The notes: a model not told the origin generated them from the sequence alone. A DNA stretch of 64,000 nucleotides from Oscheius sp. JU75 (GCA_037178855.1 JASJZC010000005.1:5642001-5706000); one strand, 5' to 3'. Positions 21,994 to 34,598 are shown, counted from the first letter of the stretch. Numbers and translations are program-made.

Positions 21994-24167
21994 TCATGCT
22001 AAATTGGGATACATCTTCTGGGGCGGAGGATAGTCTGGATTGTAAGCAGACTGCAAGGGAGCTGTAGGGTCATTCGTGGCGATAGGCTCGAACGATTTCA
22101 ACGATTTGTAGTATTTGTTTGTTAGTGCCAGCTCTAAGATGGTATAGACGGCAAAAGTGATTGCTAGGGCCATGAAACAGCCCACGTAGATCTTCAGTTC
22201 GTGTCGCAGCTCGTTACGGTCTTTCTCGTCGAGTTGCTCGGAGAAGAACCACTGAAATTGTACTTTTCTAGGCAGAAGCACGACGTTTTGTCATTTTAAA
22301 CGCCGCTACAAGCCACTTTGTGGAGAGATTTCTGGAGACGAGGATGATTTTTCCACGAAAACTCGCAGCCTCTTCACTTGCGTCTCTGAGCGTTCTCTTT
22401 TTTTTATTTATTTTGATACCATATTGGGTGTCAAAATATTCCTCAGATTACTTTGCATCTAATAATACCTTTTTGTAAAGAGGTTTTTGTGGCCATATTC
22501 CAGTTTGAAGAATCCAGATCTCGATCAGTAGCCAACAGTTTTCCGTTTCTCTTTCCACTCCATTTTTCGATAACGAAATCACACAACTGGTTACATGAAA
22601 ACCAAATAACGAAACGAAGAGTGTTCCATAAAAAGTCTTTGCTTTTCCTTTTGCGGGCAGGCATGTTTTCATTAGCTTATCTCACAGATCAAGACTCTAT
22701 TTGGTTGGAAATGTTGCATAACCTTATCTAAATTCTAATTTCCCCGTACTCACTTCATAGACCGCGAAGAAGAACTCATTTATGCCCTTGGCTCCTCCGC
22801 TGAAGTAGAAGAACATCAGAGCTATTGCTCCCAGAGAGCAGAGGACAAGTCCGACCAGCAGTGTCAGACGTGGCCAGAGATAGTGAGCTAGCTGTCGTTT
22901 CTGTCCCAGGATCAGTAGAACCGTCGCCAAAACTTGACAGACGGAGAACGCGGTGAAAAAGAAGAGCTGTCCTATCGTTACCCATTGCCTGAAGAACGAT
23001 TCATATTAGTCAATCCACAAAAGGGTTCCGACAACCTTCTTAGGCTGCATAATTTAAAGGACACGAGAGGGGTCTAATTGCTCAGCTGGGCTTGTAATTG
23101 GAGCAGCAGAGACTGGAATTGAAGAATGCTATTAAGAAGCTATTTAATGATTCATATTTTGGGAAGACGAATAGTTGCTTTGGGATGAAAGGGAAGGCTG
23201 GACAAGATTGATATGGGCTGCTAGGAGCCCATTGCCTTGAGTAAGATTCTGGACTTGTCGAAATTCGACAATGAAAAGGGACAATAATACATGTAGGGGA
23301 CTATTGGAAAGCTTTAGTTCCGTTACGGTTGTTTTGGACTTTTTCATGGGACAGTTCAAGCCAGACTATCGAGGTACAGAGAATAGCAGCAGTCATTTTG
23401 TGAGATGGCAATTTGGAACAAGACCAATTGACTAGATCTCACTCATTCTGTTTCTATTTTATTACTAGCTCATCCTCTCACTTTTCGGTGCTCTGCACCA
23501 TTTTCTTCTTGCCTCATCTACCAGTCATATTGTCAACATCATGCTGAGCTTTTTATTAGTTTGGCGATACACGATTCGTTGCTGGGAAATTGCATTCACA
23601 CACAAAAATTGCTGTGAGAAGGACTGACATGAGATTGACTACGAAATCTGGTTGCTATGTTCTCTATTCATATGCCCAACTTCCCCACAAAACTCATTAG
23701 TTACAGCCCCTGAACTGCAAAAGATTCCAGCTTCGCGAGGCTCGAAGAGAGGGTTCAAATTGGATGTGGCCTCCGTGTATCCGCCTAATTTGCTGTCGCG
23801 AGAAGGTTCGAGGATGAGCACAGATCTCTCTCTCTCTCTCTTTTTCTAGTAAGATGAGGGCGACATTGCATCCCCAGAGGAAGATACAATCATAGCAGTT
23901 CATTGTTTTTTGAGGGGGTTTCCGCTGGGATTAAGAAGGGTCAAACGAGTGTCCACCAGACTCTCTATTTGGATTAGATTTGAAAGAAAGAGCTCACGTC
24001 TCTGGCCAGCTGTCGTGGACCTGATTGAAGCTTCGATAGGCTATTATCATTACGAGAGTTGTGTCGAAGAGGGACAGGGCCTGAAATCATACTGTGCAGA
24101 GCCAGAAAGATGAAAAGAGCCGAACCTGGACACATTTGTGGAGTGGCCAACAGCAGCAGAGAAACAT
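21994..24167 (-). CDS. Four-pass membrane protein with a Pro/Tyr-rich tail
   Basis: Four exons (24126-24167, 23998-24080, 22754-22988, 21994-22251) join in phase. The N-terminus is MFLCCCWPLHKCVQ, a Cys cluster like those before the first membrane span of nematode tetraspan and LAPTM-like proteins. Spans are ALSLFDTTLVMIIAY, IGQLFFFTAFSVCQVLATVL, LTLLVGLVLCSLGAIALMFF and IYVGCFMALAITFAVYTILE. The cytoplasmic tail ends in AYNPDYPPPQKMYPNLA, with PPxY-like material that could bind WW-domain E3 ligases. Intron 2 is about 1 kb and the next about 500 bp, large for this window. No family name is assigned with confidence; a LAPTM4/DUF7027-like protein is the best guess. Confidence 0.6.
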
Positions 24168-26519
24168 TTTGCGGGTCGAGTGACGCAGAATCGATGGCCA
24201 TCCAGCAGGAGACTCCGCCTCCTCATCAGACTGACACCTACATTTGAATATTCATTTACCTGAGAGAAGCATGCAAGGTCATTGATTTCTGGGAGACATG
24301 TCTAGAGGTCAAGAAACAAAAAAAAGGGGCGACCGAGCAGGAAAGGGCTCTCGAAGTGGCTTTTTGTAGAGAGCTAGAGGTAGGATATGGAAACAAAGTT
24401 CCGTAACCGTTCCCTCTTACTTCACATCAGTTGTCGAAGCCTTTTCCCCCAAAGACGTCCAAGAAACCAGAGTGATCTTGAGAGAAAACCTCAGGCTACC
24501 GTAATAGAAGCATTCTCCCGAATTTTCATCACAGAAGCCTGAACATTTGTCTCACAAGAACACAGAACGCAGTGTTTCAACAAATAGGGTACGCTGTACG
24601 AGAATCTGAGACCCCAGTTAGTCGCGCACCACAAACTGATCTGGCCTTTTCTTGATAGAGAGCCTGTAACTTCAAGTGAGTCTTCTCACGATATTCATTT
24701 CACATCGGATATTGGAGAACAGTCACTTAGTACTCTGGCTAGTAGCTCTGATTTCCTGCCTCAACGAATTAGGAAGCTAGCAAACTATGTGTTATCCATT
24801 TTAAATTGTCCTCGGGTCTCTGCCTGTGTGTGTGTGTCTTTGTTTACAATTAGTATGCACTACTTTGTGCGCGCACTAATTGTTGGCAAGTCAAGTCAGT
24901 TTGGGAGATAGCTTCTTTGGAAAAATGGTTTTCCTGTAAGGGTAGCTCGACTAAAGAGGAACTTGCGAACGGGTTGAAGTGAGAGGGAAGGGGACCAAGA
25001 CAGGCTAATAGAAGGCAATAGAAACCGGGTAAAGATATAAGAAATCAGGCTATAGCTGCCATTGAGCTCCTCCCAGAAACCAGTCCAGAAATACAAGCTC
25101 GTCATTCATATGGCAGTCGTGACGGTACATGCTGCCGATCCGAGAACGGCTTCAAGAACAGTTGAGCCCGCCGGTTCCATCACAATTCGTCTCTCTTCCG
25201 CCTAGACCGGAATGAGCAGATCTCCTATTCGTCTCTCGGAATAGGAGAACCCGGTCGAGTCAGAACCACCGAGAAATCTGGCAAGCAGGACCATTCTACG
25301 CAAAAACTGCAACCACTACAATCTTTCAAGGTGAGCCTATTACTATTCTATTACTTTCATATTTCTGGTATAAGACAAAGGGCCTAAACATTGTGAAAGA
25401 GTACTCGTATTGAAGAAAGTACGCCTGATAGTGAGTCATCATGTTTTCGAATAGGTGAATTATTGTTATCTTCAGGACAGTTCAACGTACTCACCTTTGG
25501 GATGAGGATGTTCCTACGGAGCTTCCAGCTGGAGACATGAATAGCCAAAAGTGGGGCGACGTTCAAATGGAAGAGACAATCAGAATAACAGTAGCGATAA
25601 GACTTGTTGACTACAGAATGAGAACGAGTACAAACGTTGAAGCGATTCGAAATGGAGAGAAAAGAAATAAGGGGGAAAAGTTGGTGGGTAGAGATTGCGG
25701 ACAGCTGACGGGGAGAGGCTGGGAAATAGCTGTTAAGAGAGAAAGACGAGGTCACCCTTGAATTGGGAGACCACCTGCGGAATCCCGAGAATGAGTGAGC
25801 AGAGAACGTTTCCGCTTCACTTGGTCCTGGTGTTTACTTTCAATAGAGTATTTGAGTACAAGGACAGTTATGGCGTCCTGAAGAGTCAGTGTTTAGAGGT
25901 GGCTTGAAATGGAACTCTGATGAACGGAAAACCAAATCAATCTGTTTCTGCCCAAAAGTTTCTACAGTAAGTAAGTAGTCTTCAAACTCATTACAAAACT
26001 CCTGAGGTTTTCGGAAAAGTATGGGTACATTATCATTGCAAGGCCCATGTCTAGAGGAAAACCTTGTACGTTTTGAAGAGCTTCTAAATGAGGCCATCTT
26101 CACTTGGTTAGTTCGCCTTCCCCCGAATTTGCGCCTCATTTGCGCACGCCGGGTTAATACTGGCACGGGCCTGGTGGACAATCCTGCTTCATGCTATCAT
26201 AGCCATCCGCTTACAAGGGGATCATGTGAATTCCAAGACGAGTTTTCTATCTATATTCGATCGCCTTTTTGTTGAGGATACCGAGACAACCATCTGATTC
26301 TGCCATTTTTGCACAGTGGGTCGGATTATGACGATTTTACAGAATAGAAGCTGACAGTGTGTAGAGACATATGGACCTCCTCAAGGACAAGTAATAGACT
26401 CTTTATACACCTTCTTTTGCGATCAAATGTCTGTTCAACCCTGGAAATTGGCAGAAACAGCAAAGTTTTGAGGCATAGCAGGTGAGGCTCCAAAGGTACC
26501 ACCGTTTGGCATGCCCCTG
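24168..26519. other. Long non-coding stretch with a few open fragments
   Basis: There are about 2.3 kb with no convincing complete gene. One minus-strand open stretch, about 25488-25700, lies between a good acceptor (TCTTAACAG) and donor (AAAG|GTGAGT) and could be an exon. Its translation (ending SWKLRRNILIPK) is low in recognisable features. GGCAAGTCAAGTCAG at 24884 belongs to a dispersed short motif. Confidence 0.35.
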
Positions 26520-26594
26520 CATGATGGCCGAGATGTTCTGACTGAGCTGGTTGACATAATCCGTCTGGATCCTCTGGAACTCGGCTACTTGAGT
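26520..26594 (-). pseudogene. Candidate exon of a small helical protein
   Basis: A minus-strand segment after an acceptor (TTTCTAG) reads TQVAEFQRIQTDYVNQLSQ and then NISAIMQ, a heptad-like helix similar in style to the secreted proteins at 46-47.5 kb. A Pro/Gly/Ala-rich end (GMPNGGTFGASPAMPQNFA) follows in another frame without a clear splice. No signal-peptide exon was found. A gene remnant is the likeliest reading. Confidence 0.3.
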
Positions 26595-26599
26595 CTAGA

Positions 26600-27003
26600 A
26601 ACGGTGAGTAGCAAGCTGCTGTTCTGAAAACCTACAGTAAGTCCATCCTACAGTAAGAGGGGGCCTTTGAAACCACTTTGCTTCGTGAGAAGGCAAAAAC
26701 GGGCTGGTTAACATTATATATTTGGATAACGTGGCGTTTCTCTTTCGTTTTATCAACACCCAAACTTCTGTGTGGGCACTGAATATTCTATTCATTGCAA
26801 TCGAAGCAAATTTTGGAGCAGCCTTCTTTTTGGGAGGCAACAAATCTCATCAAAACTCCAGGAGAACCCTTCTTGTGTGTATTTTATTTTTTTGTGTGTA
26901 TTATGCTAGCAAAGAAGTAAAGAGAGTCTTCTTAGAAACTTTATTATGGCAGTGAAGTTAAAAGACAAAGCGTTTGAGTTTACAATAGGCTGGGTCAGAT
27001 CAT
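26600..27003. other. Testican 3' UTR and downstream non-coding DNA
   Basis: The minus-strand AATAAA (TTTATT at 26940-26945) lies about 60 nt after the testican stop. The plus-strand ORF at 26722-26955 is hydrophobic but overlaps this UTR and has no supporting splice or start context. Confidence 0.45.
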
Positions 27004-30000
27004 TTAAAAACGAGCACGGAGTTCGTTGATCTCCTGTACGGAGAGCTGGTGTCCGTACTGGCCGCAGTCGGGAACAGTGGCAGTCACCCGGGAGTGGTCG
27101 AATTCACGGCCGTATTTGTCTACACACCAGCACTGTCCGGCGTGGCACTGCTCGGGATGGTAGTAACCTTCGATGTCACATCGGGGCATGAACACTGGAA
27201 AAGAGAGAATCCACAGCTGACCTATACGGAATGTTGTTCACGCGCCCAAAGTCCGTGGCGGACACCTGTCATGTTAATGCCTAATCCGCTCTATTAAGAG
27301 TTGTGGCGTGAACTTCGACTCCCGTAAATATATCAATGTGTTCTTTATAGAGTTCTCTTTGCCAAATGACGAGGACAATGACTATGATTGGCACTAGAGG
27401 AGAGGGAAAGTAGTCAAACACGACTGTATATCTAACGGTACTGTCTCTTTTTCAATGTTCGTGTATTGTAAAGAAGGGAGTCATTTGATCTGTTTTGGAT
27501 GAGTAGGGCTGTCGCAGTCTCATTCTGAAGGGCTCAAGACATAATACAGTCAATGCAGGATGAGGCTTGCTACAGATGTTTAAACTTTACTGTAGTCCAC
27601 AAAAATTGTCTGTACAGAAATGACAACAAGAAGTGACTGGACAGCTGGACAGGAAACAGTTGCTACGTACTGCGAGTTCCAGACAGTCTACAGATGCATC
27701 CAGATTGAACAGGGCACACAACCAGGATTTAGTACTCTCTCTCTCTCTCTCTCTCTCCTGTCGTTAAGAAAGTTGATCAATCCACTGTGTTCCTAATCGA
27801 AACCATAGGAGAATACAAATAGATGCCTATCAAAAAACCTAAAGAGCTAGAAGCTAGCCAGTTAATCCTCTCATGCCTGTTTTGGCCCCAAAAACTGCCT
27901 CCGAAATCACTTACCGTGAAGGTGAGGGTCGACATGGTGAATGGCCTTGTGGCAAGGAGGCTCGTGTCTCGCATTGTCGGCGAACGAGAAGCAGTCGCAC
28001 CACTCATCCAGACTGATCTTGCCGTCTACTTCGATCACATCTAAACTACTTCCCTATTCTTTTCGATCGTTCATTTCTTACCACACTTATCGATGTACTG
28101 AGCTGTGCACTTGACATTCTCCATGGGTCTGGCCTCTTCGGGGGTGAGGAATCCGTCCTCATCTCCGTCCCACTGCTGGAACATCCAGGCAGCACTCTCG
28201 CGACAAGCGATACGATGTTCTAAAATAATCTTGACTCTCTTTCTTGTAAGAGTTTCCCACGGCTGACAAACTGGCATAGTCAGTCTCCGCCCTCTTCCTC
28301 TCTCGCCCGCGGACCCCCTGCCGATCTGTCCCGCACGCGTCTTCCCCTTTTGTTCTGATACATATCTTTCAAAATAAGTTCTGTCCTTCAGACGCAGAGA
28401 CCATTGTCGTCCACTCTCCCTTCCCTTTGTGTCCGGTCCAAACTGTGTAACAACTTTGCCGGCTGCCCAGTATGTACCGCGAGAGCATGGCAAACGGCTT
28501 CGCTGCTACCCTTCTCTTCCTTGTCTTCCTATTTCTTCTGGCCAGGTGGGATCTTTTCCGTAGTTTGAGAGTCTTATGAGGTAAGAGACAAGTTGATACT
28601 ATGTCCAAGAAATGTATTCAGAGCTAAGAGACACTGTGAGAATCCCTGTCCCTATTCAGAATCAGTAACTATCTACTGTCTAATAGAACTATTCAACAAA
28701 ACTGTTTGAAGTTCCCTCTCACTCTTGATATTCACTTTGGTTCTGAATTATTCATTCATTGGTATCGCTCGTACCCAATCGAAATGTCATAAATAAGATG
28801 TAGTAACAGTAGTGACCAAGCGCCATTTCTGTTTCTCTCCAAAACAACAAAAACCTGAGGCGCTGTTACAAAACGTGATCGAGGACGAGATGCCATAGTG
28901 TGTCTCTGACCGCGCCCTGCCCATCTGTCGTATAAGGGGAAGCTTTTCTATTTTGGTGATAGGATTACAGCTGCTCTTTCAGGGATGTTGATATTTTCGT
29001 CTGTTTTTGAGTTCTCGAAAAGATTCTGACTCATATGGCAACGCATAAGTATTTGTGCTCGAACACGTTTGGAGGATGAGAAATAGATATATTTAGAGGG
29101 CATGCATGACTCGTGGCAGGAAGTGAACCCCTTGTTCTTGTTACCTTGTTCTCTGCCATAAGCTCCTCTATTTTATCCCAATTTTTCTCAAAAGGTTGAA
29201 AGACACGTGACTCTTGACCCTGACTGTCATAGTTGGCTATAGCGAGTGTGACGTCTCACCTTAGGTCCAATTACTGCCAATCATTGAACTTTGAAGCGGT
29301 TCCTATCCCCTTGATTTACAGAACTCAGTAGGCAATTCAGTCAATCTGTCCAAAACCTTCGTGTTGCCTAACAGCCCAATGGGCAGTTTGTTTGTTGTAT
29401 CTCTCACGCTCCCGAACATGATCGACCTTGTCATCGATGGTCCGTCGCGTGTAAAACATCAAACGGTCGAGACGGAGGACATCGCGATGGCCTCTTTCCT
29501 CGAGACAGGCAGATTTTCAGGCATATCAGAAAACTGCGGGTGGCCAGACAACAGCCGACACTCCCAGAGACAGTGAGAGACGCGAGCAGTAATGGACTGC
29601 CACCGCCCTATGCAACAATGCCTCCTCCTCCCAGCTATCAGGTCAGTTTTTACAGGAATATTTCAGGTAGACAATATGTCTTTTGACTTATCTGAGTCAG
29701 TTTTCCGAATTGCGTTTCAAAAAGTAGGTGAAGGGGGCTGTTTCGAAAGGTAACTCCCGTGTGAACAATCAGATGTAGAATGAACTCTACTCCAATTCCT
29801 GATCATCTAAAGAGGCTGAGCACCTCCGAACTTTTCCAAAAACCTAGACCCCCCGTCAGCTGTCTCCATTTCGGGCTAATGACAACCCATTGAACCGTAA
29901 AATTGGCCGGTATCCCATTTCTTCGATTTCTCCCAATTCCTTTCGACAAAAAGTGTCTGCCAAAACAACTAAATTGTGGAGGGAGCGAGACTCATAAAAA

Positions 30001-32076
30001 TCTTTCGACCAGTTCTTGGCAGTCTTTGACGTCAGTCACAAGAAAATTGCTTTTGAACATTGGTGATGACTGCCCATCATTTTTTTTCAGGAGGCTGTGA
30101 AAATGGGAGCGGCACCGCAGAAGTACTAGACCAGAGAAAATGTGTACAAATGAAGTTTTTCAGTTCAGAGACGGGTATCCAGTAATAAAGATTCGACTCT
30201 TCGAGGTTTTTTGAGACAATTTCTTATTTTTGGGGAGCATCAGACTAGAAGAAGTGGTTTTTTACCTGAGCAGTAAACTTTGATAGTCTCATGAGTTTTA
30301 TCTCCTGTAAAACCACAGACATATAGTTTTGCAAACATGACCAGGACATGTGTAAACATGGTTTGTTCTAAACTTAGAGGCCACTACCGTGACCCATTTG
30401 TGGCGGGGCCAGTTTAGCTTCCGAACTTGGAGTACTCATAATCAGCCAAGTTTTGCTCCACCATGGTTTGAACTTAGATCCTGTCATGAAAATAAATGTT
30501 ACAGTTGAGTTTTGATACTTGAGCTCCCCCATTCAAACATTGTCTCTCAAGCTTCCACTGACAAACACATTCATGAATACCCACCGGGAAGAGAGCGATC
30601 AATTCCGGGATTCTGACGATGGATCGTGTCGAACCAGGCTAGAAGACGTCCTCCGATCTTGGCCAGCTCGGCATCAGAACAGGCTGAAAATATACTGTAT
30701 TCTTCGATCAAAATGACTCATACTCTCGATTCCATCGTGTTCAGCATGCTCCTCCACGCTATGGTGCTGGAAAAAGGATCGTTTGTCTTGCCGAAAAGGG
30801 ATAATAAATTAGCAATTAGCGTTAAAGAGACCTACCGCACACTGAATTAAGAGCGCAACTGACCTTGTGGACCTTCTTGTGCTCGTGCTTGTGGTGGTCG
30901 TGCTTCTTCTCCAGTTTAAGATACTCCTTCCTGAAATTGATTGATCAATGAGTCAGACAGGGTGTAAAGGATTGGCGGCTGGATTGACCACAGCTTGGCC
31001 AGCTTTCTGAGCTGTAAACTTGCCAAAACCACTGACACGTATGGGTGCTACGGAACTTTTGGAACAAAACTGCCCAACCGACTAGAAAGGCATCGTCTGG
31101 ACACTCGGTGATATTATCGCGACATGTTTTTTGGGGGAAACAGTCCAGCTGCTGACTTATTCAAAAACTGTTTTACTTTCTAGTTACTTGGTTTCAATTA
31201 GGGATGACATGTCTTGCCAAAAATGGCAAGTCAACTAACTCAATGACAAGTCAGTTCTGATGCTGGGAACAGTACGGTAACGTTGTCTCTGGCGCGGCGG
31301 TGGTAACTCTACTGGGTCAGTCAAAAGACAGCAGTCTGGTACCCCAGTAGCTTGTGATCCAGAATTGGTTCCCATTGTTGGGCAGACTCTCAAACTACCG
31401 TGAAGGCTAGAAGCTCAGGGTTGCGCATATATATTTTCGAGTTGAAGACCACATTTTTGAGCTTTTTGATGTTCTGCAAAGTTGTAAAGCAGATTATGGG
31501 CTACAACTTTGCTGAAGATCAGCAGATTCGAAAGTTCGGATTTGCTAGAAAGTCATGTGCGCAAATGCGTATTAACTTGCGTAACCCTGGTCATCTGTTA
31601 GAGGTTCTACTGAACATACAGAGAACGGTCCTATATGCTGCTTCGATAGCTTGAGAGCCAGTGACGATACTCCTCAAGAGATTTGCTACTCTTACGAATT
31701 GTCTGACTGTTCCTCTGGTTAACTAGTTTCACTTTTAAGGCTCTCGGCATCCTCAGTCACGGCAGAGAAGTGTTCATTTGGTCCAAGAAGGCTGTCATTT
31801 TCTGATAGTGTACAGGTGTGAATAGCAAACTACAGTCTTCGAAGTCTTGTTGGCATAGAGACTTACAGCGCAGCAGCCGGAACACAAGTAGCCTCCCCTC
31901 CCTTGATCAGACACAGTTGACCCTTCACGCATCCGGCTTCGACACATGCCGGGACTAAAATAATTCCGAATGCGTTTATCTGTCCAAAACCCACTATTCG
32001 AGTCAGCATGATGGACCTCAAAGTCACGAGAGAAGACCGCGACAGCGGCTAGAAGAAGCAGTAGTCCAAGACGCAT
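27004..32076 (-). CDS. Short testican/SPARC-family extracellular matrix protein
   Basis: Eight exons (32028-32076, 31867-31954, 30864-30930, 30724-30766, 30585-30683, 28082-28219, 27915-28040, 27004-27194) total 801 nt, giving 266 residues with every junction in phase. A signal peptide (MRLGLLLLLAAVAVFSL) leads into a follistatin-like Cys motif (CVEAGCVKGQLC). A His/Lys-rich linker (KKHDHHKHEHKKVHKHH) and the SPARC extracellular-calcium domain follow (CSDAELAKIGGRLLAWFDTI, RESAAWMFQQWDGDEDGFLT, DVIEVDGKISLDEWCDCFSF), with two EF hands. A thyroglobulin type-1 domain ends it (MPRCDIEGYYHPEQC, GQCWCVDKYGREF). Compared with human testicans (about 440 residues) it lacks a full Kazal domain and the acidic glycosaminoglycan tail. 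The large intron 28220-30584 hosts an opposite-strand gene end. Confidence 0.9.
27731..27757. repeat. CT dinucleotide microsatellite
   Basis: A run of alternating C and T lies in testican intron 7. Shorter CT/GA runs occur at about 23828-23845, 35022-35038 and 50022-50035. Confidence 0.8.
28471..30129 (+). CDS. 3' exons of a tetraspan PPxY membrane protein, antisense to testican
   Basis: Three plus-strand exons (28471-28545, 29521-29641, 30091-30129) join in phase. The first encodes a membrane span (MANGFAATLLFLVFLFLLAR). The second reads HIRKLRVARQQPTLPE and then GLPPPYATMPPPPSYQ. The last reads EAVKMGAAPQKY and stops, with AATAAA at 30184-30189. A final span followed by a basic stretch and two PPxY-type motifs is the tail plan of LAPTM4-like lysosomal proteins, whose tails bind Nedd4-family ligases. 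The second and third exons lie within the 2.4-kb testican intron. Upstream exons (earlier spans, start codon) were not found, so the 5' end is incomplete. Confidence 0.5.
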
Positions 32077-32400
32077 CTTGGCAAGAGAGTGACTGGCATC
32101 GATCGAACGCGGAGCCCCGACAGCTGCACTATAAAACATTCTCCAGGTGCCAGGAGTGAAAGGAAACTTTAGTATAAAGCAGTTTATTGACCCGTATAGC
32201 TTAATCGTAATCACATTTGATACTGTGTTCTGTTATACTCGGATGGTCGGGACTCCAGACAATCTGCTGTCGAGGGTACAGGATACAGTTTTTCCTATCA
32301 TCGATGTTCAAGACCAGCTGGGACATGTTCCTTTCGGCTTTGGTAGGCTGGAAATGGATGTAAGGACGATTGTTGATCCTTCTGATGATGTCGTAAGAAG
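32077..32400. other. Testican upstream region / RNase H downstream region
   Basis: There are 324 bp with no supported ORF, between the testican start and the RNase H stop on the same strand. Confidence 0.45.
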
Positions 32401-33589
32401 CTAAAACATTGGAACTGTTTCGGGAATGGAGTTACTTGTTCGCTGACTGTCGTTCCAAGACTTCAACCTCATAGCGTTTCTCACATCTCCAGTTCGACCG
32501 ATTGTAGCGTAGAGATCTGCCTGAAAGAGAGATCCTTTTGAAAGCAAATGGGACCTAGTAGAGGTACTCACAAATGAGGAACAGAGAGTATCACCTATCA
32601 CCGTGACAGCATCTTCAAACTAGCTACAGACTGTCCAACTATCTTCCATGGGACCGACTTACCCTTTCATTTCCGTACTCTCCACAATGACTCTTGATGA
32701 AACTGATTCTAACACCTTCCTCGAACCGATGAGCGAGAGTTATCAGGACGTTGAACTCTTCATTCAGACTGCTTATCAAGTGCTCCAGACATCTGAAAAA
32801 GATAGGATCAAATACTGGGAATAGTTAGCTTACTCTCGATTGTTCGAGTCCATTCTGGGCTCTTTTTTTCGCATCCGCCTGGCTCGGACATGATGAAGAG
32901 CTTGGATGGCAAATAGACAGTCAGTATAGATATTGACTTCAGCCTCTCTGAACAGGGTCTGTTTGACCAAAAAGGAGCGTCTTACGGTCTGTCGTTCCAC
33001 TTCAAGAGGACCAGCAGGGACTGGAGCATTGCCTGAATTTCAGCTCTTGCGCTGCTGTGTGGCTCTGCCAGCCTCACAGCTCTGAAACGAGACAAGTCTC
33101 TCATTATAGTATGATCTTACCTGTTGAGGGGATGACCCATTCCCATGAAGATACCGTATCCCGACTTGTTCGGTGATACAAAGGAACCATCTGTGAAGAC
33201 GATATTCAATCCTCTGGTTGTTCTGGGTCGAGATCGCAATTTAGTGGCTTGAGAGAAAAGGTCCGTAACGTTAATGATCTCTGTACCCGACTGAGGGATA
33301 GCTGTGTCTGTTTCTTGATCTCTCCAATCATCATCTTCCTCTTTTTCCTCTTCCTCGTAGGGTTTCTCGAAAAAGATAGCATTGACCTGCGGCAGCATGT
33401 CCAGATCATCTTCCTCGTCAAAAGATTCGTCCTGACTTCCACTTTCCTCTGGACACTCGTCGTCATCTGCTACCCACTGCACCTCAGCTTGAGGGTAGGC
33501 AACTATGTTGTAGGAGAAAGCTGGTCCGGCTTCGTAGATGAGAGGTACTCGGCCGTATACTTGCCGGAAAAAGTTTTGATAAAATACTA
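32401..33589 (-). CDS. RNase H with an acidic N-terminal region (5' end unresolved)
   Basis: RNase H cleaves RNA in RNA-DNA hybrids. The catalytic set is complete: Asp in NIVFTDGSFVSPNKSGYG, Glu in HSSARAEIQAMLQ, Asp in VNIYTDCLFAIQAL and the final block KSHCGEYGNERADLYATIG with its His and Asp. Junctions join in phase (NR|AVR, SLL|TLF, NNRE|CLE, NER|ADL), with introns of about 40-55 nt. The preceding 100 residues are Glu/Asp-rich (DECPEESGSQDESFDEEDD, KPYEEEEKEEDDDW). The first visible exon (acceptor near 33590) begins FYQNFFRQVYGRVPL. No viroplasmin-type hybrid-binding domain is recognisable. Upstream exons may include 34226-34383 (LCLDSSKPSETPSGRTADS, ending DQQEEDNEP with a good donor). 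It could be a cellular RNase H1 relative or come from a retroelement; no reverse transcriptase is nearby. Confidence 0.75.
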
Positions 33590-34225
33590 AGAGAAAAATG
33601 GATTGGGAAAATCTAAAAGGAGAACGAGCACTTTTGGATTAAAGAAGTATATAAGGGATTGAGTACTATTGTTTTTTTTGGGAGAAGGTACTCTAATGTA
33701 ACCATACTGTTTGGATGTGGTATGTAAAACGAGCATTGATTCCGAAAACGCACGTTCAGAATGACCAATGATCAAAACCTTAAAAAAACTTTGACCAACC
33801 TGTAGGAAAGATGCAACCCAAATTCTAAAATTACTGTGATAGTTGTCAGCGACAGGCATATCAAAGCATCGAGACATCCGTAGAAAGAGGGTAAAATTTC
33901 GTGACTGACAGAGATATCGAGCATTTCCCGTGGTCTTTGCGGATTAATAAATAAGCGACTATATCGACTGATTCATCCAAAAGCTAGCTTTCCTTTTACA
34001 ACACAGTTTTTGAATTGAAAGCTCAGCTGTTTGTCGAAGGAGTAACTCGAAGGAGTTTTTATGATAAGGAAAACAAGCTAGATATTATCTCACCAGGTGG
34101 CAGAAGTATATGCAGGGGATAAGTGTAGAAAGTAGCCAGAGAATCCCCTGAAATGGCCATTATACAGAAGTTGAGAAAAGTATATGCTTTTGTTTCCTTC
34201 TTACCAAAAAATAAATGCAACTCAC
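33590..34225. other. Probable RNase H intron or upstream region
   Basis: There are about 640 bp with no supported coding sequence. Minus-strand exon-like sequence resumes at 34226-34383. Confidence 0.4.
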
Positions 34226-34598
34226 GGCTCATTATCTTCTTCTTGCTGATCTGCATTACATTCTATATTTTTCGAATTGTTGAAATCCATTTCTTTTCTT
34301 AGCAGGAACTCCAGTGAATCAGCTGTGCGCCCACTCGGCGTCTCTGACGGTTTGGAAGAGTCCAGACAGAGCAGATGGACAAGCCTAAAAGGAAAGGCGT
34401 GAGATAACAGAACTTTAGTAGTAGGAGAAGTCTCCAGAGGAGAGACGTGTAATGTGTAATCCTGTGTAATTCTTATTCCGAAGCACAGAGTTTTCATCAA
34501 AAAGTTCAGATAGCCTCGAAATTCCACTCTATGATGTAGAACTTTCTCTTAAAGTTCGCAAGATGCAAACTTTTATGAGACCTGCTTGATCCTCACAT

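Noticed and set aside
25384-25755. 123-codon minus-strand open stretch between an acceptor and a donor
   Set aside because: Could be an exon, but no neighbouring exon joins in phase and the protein has no recognisable feature, so it is noted only in the region entry.
26722-26955. Hydrophobic plus-strand ORF that could be membrane spans
   Set aside because: Overlaps the testican 3' UTR and poly(A) signal, with no start, splice or homology support.
27731-27757. CRISPR or other prokaryotic-type array
   Set aside because: The only tandem repeats seen are dinucleotide microsatellites; the window is eukaryotic.
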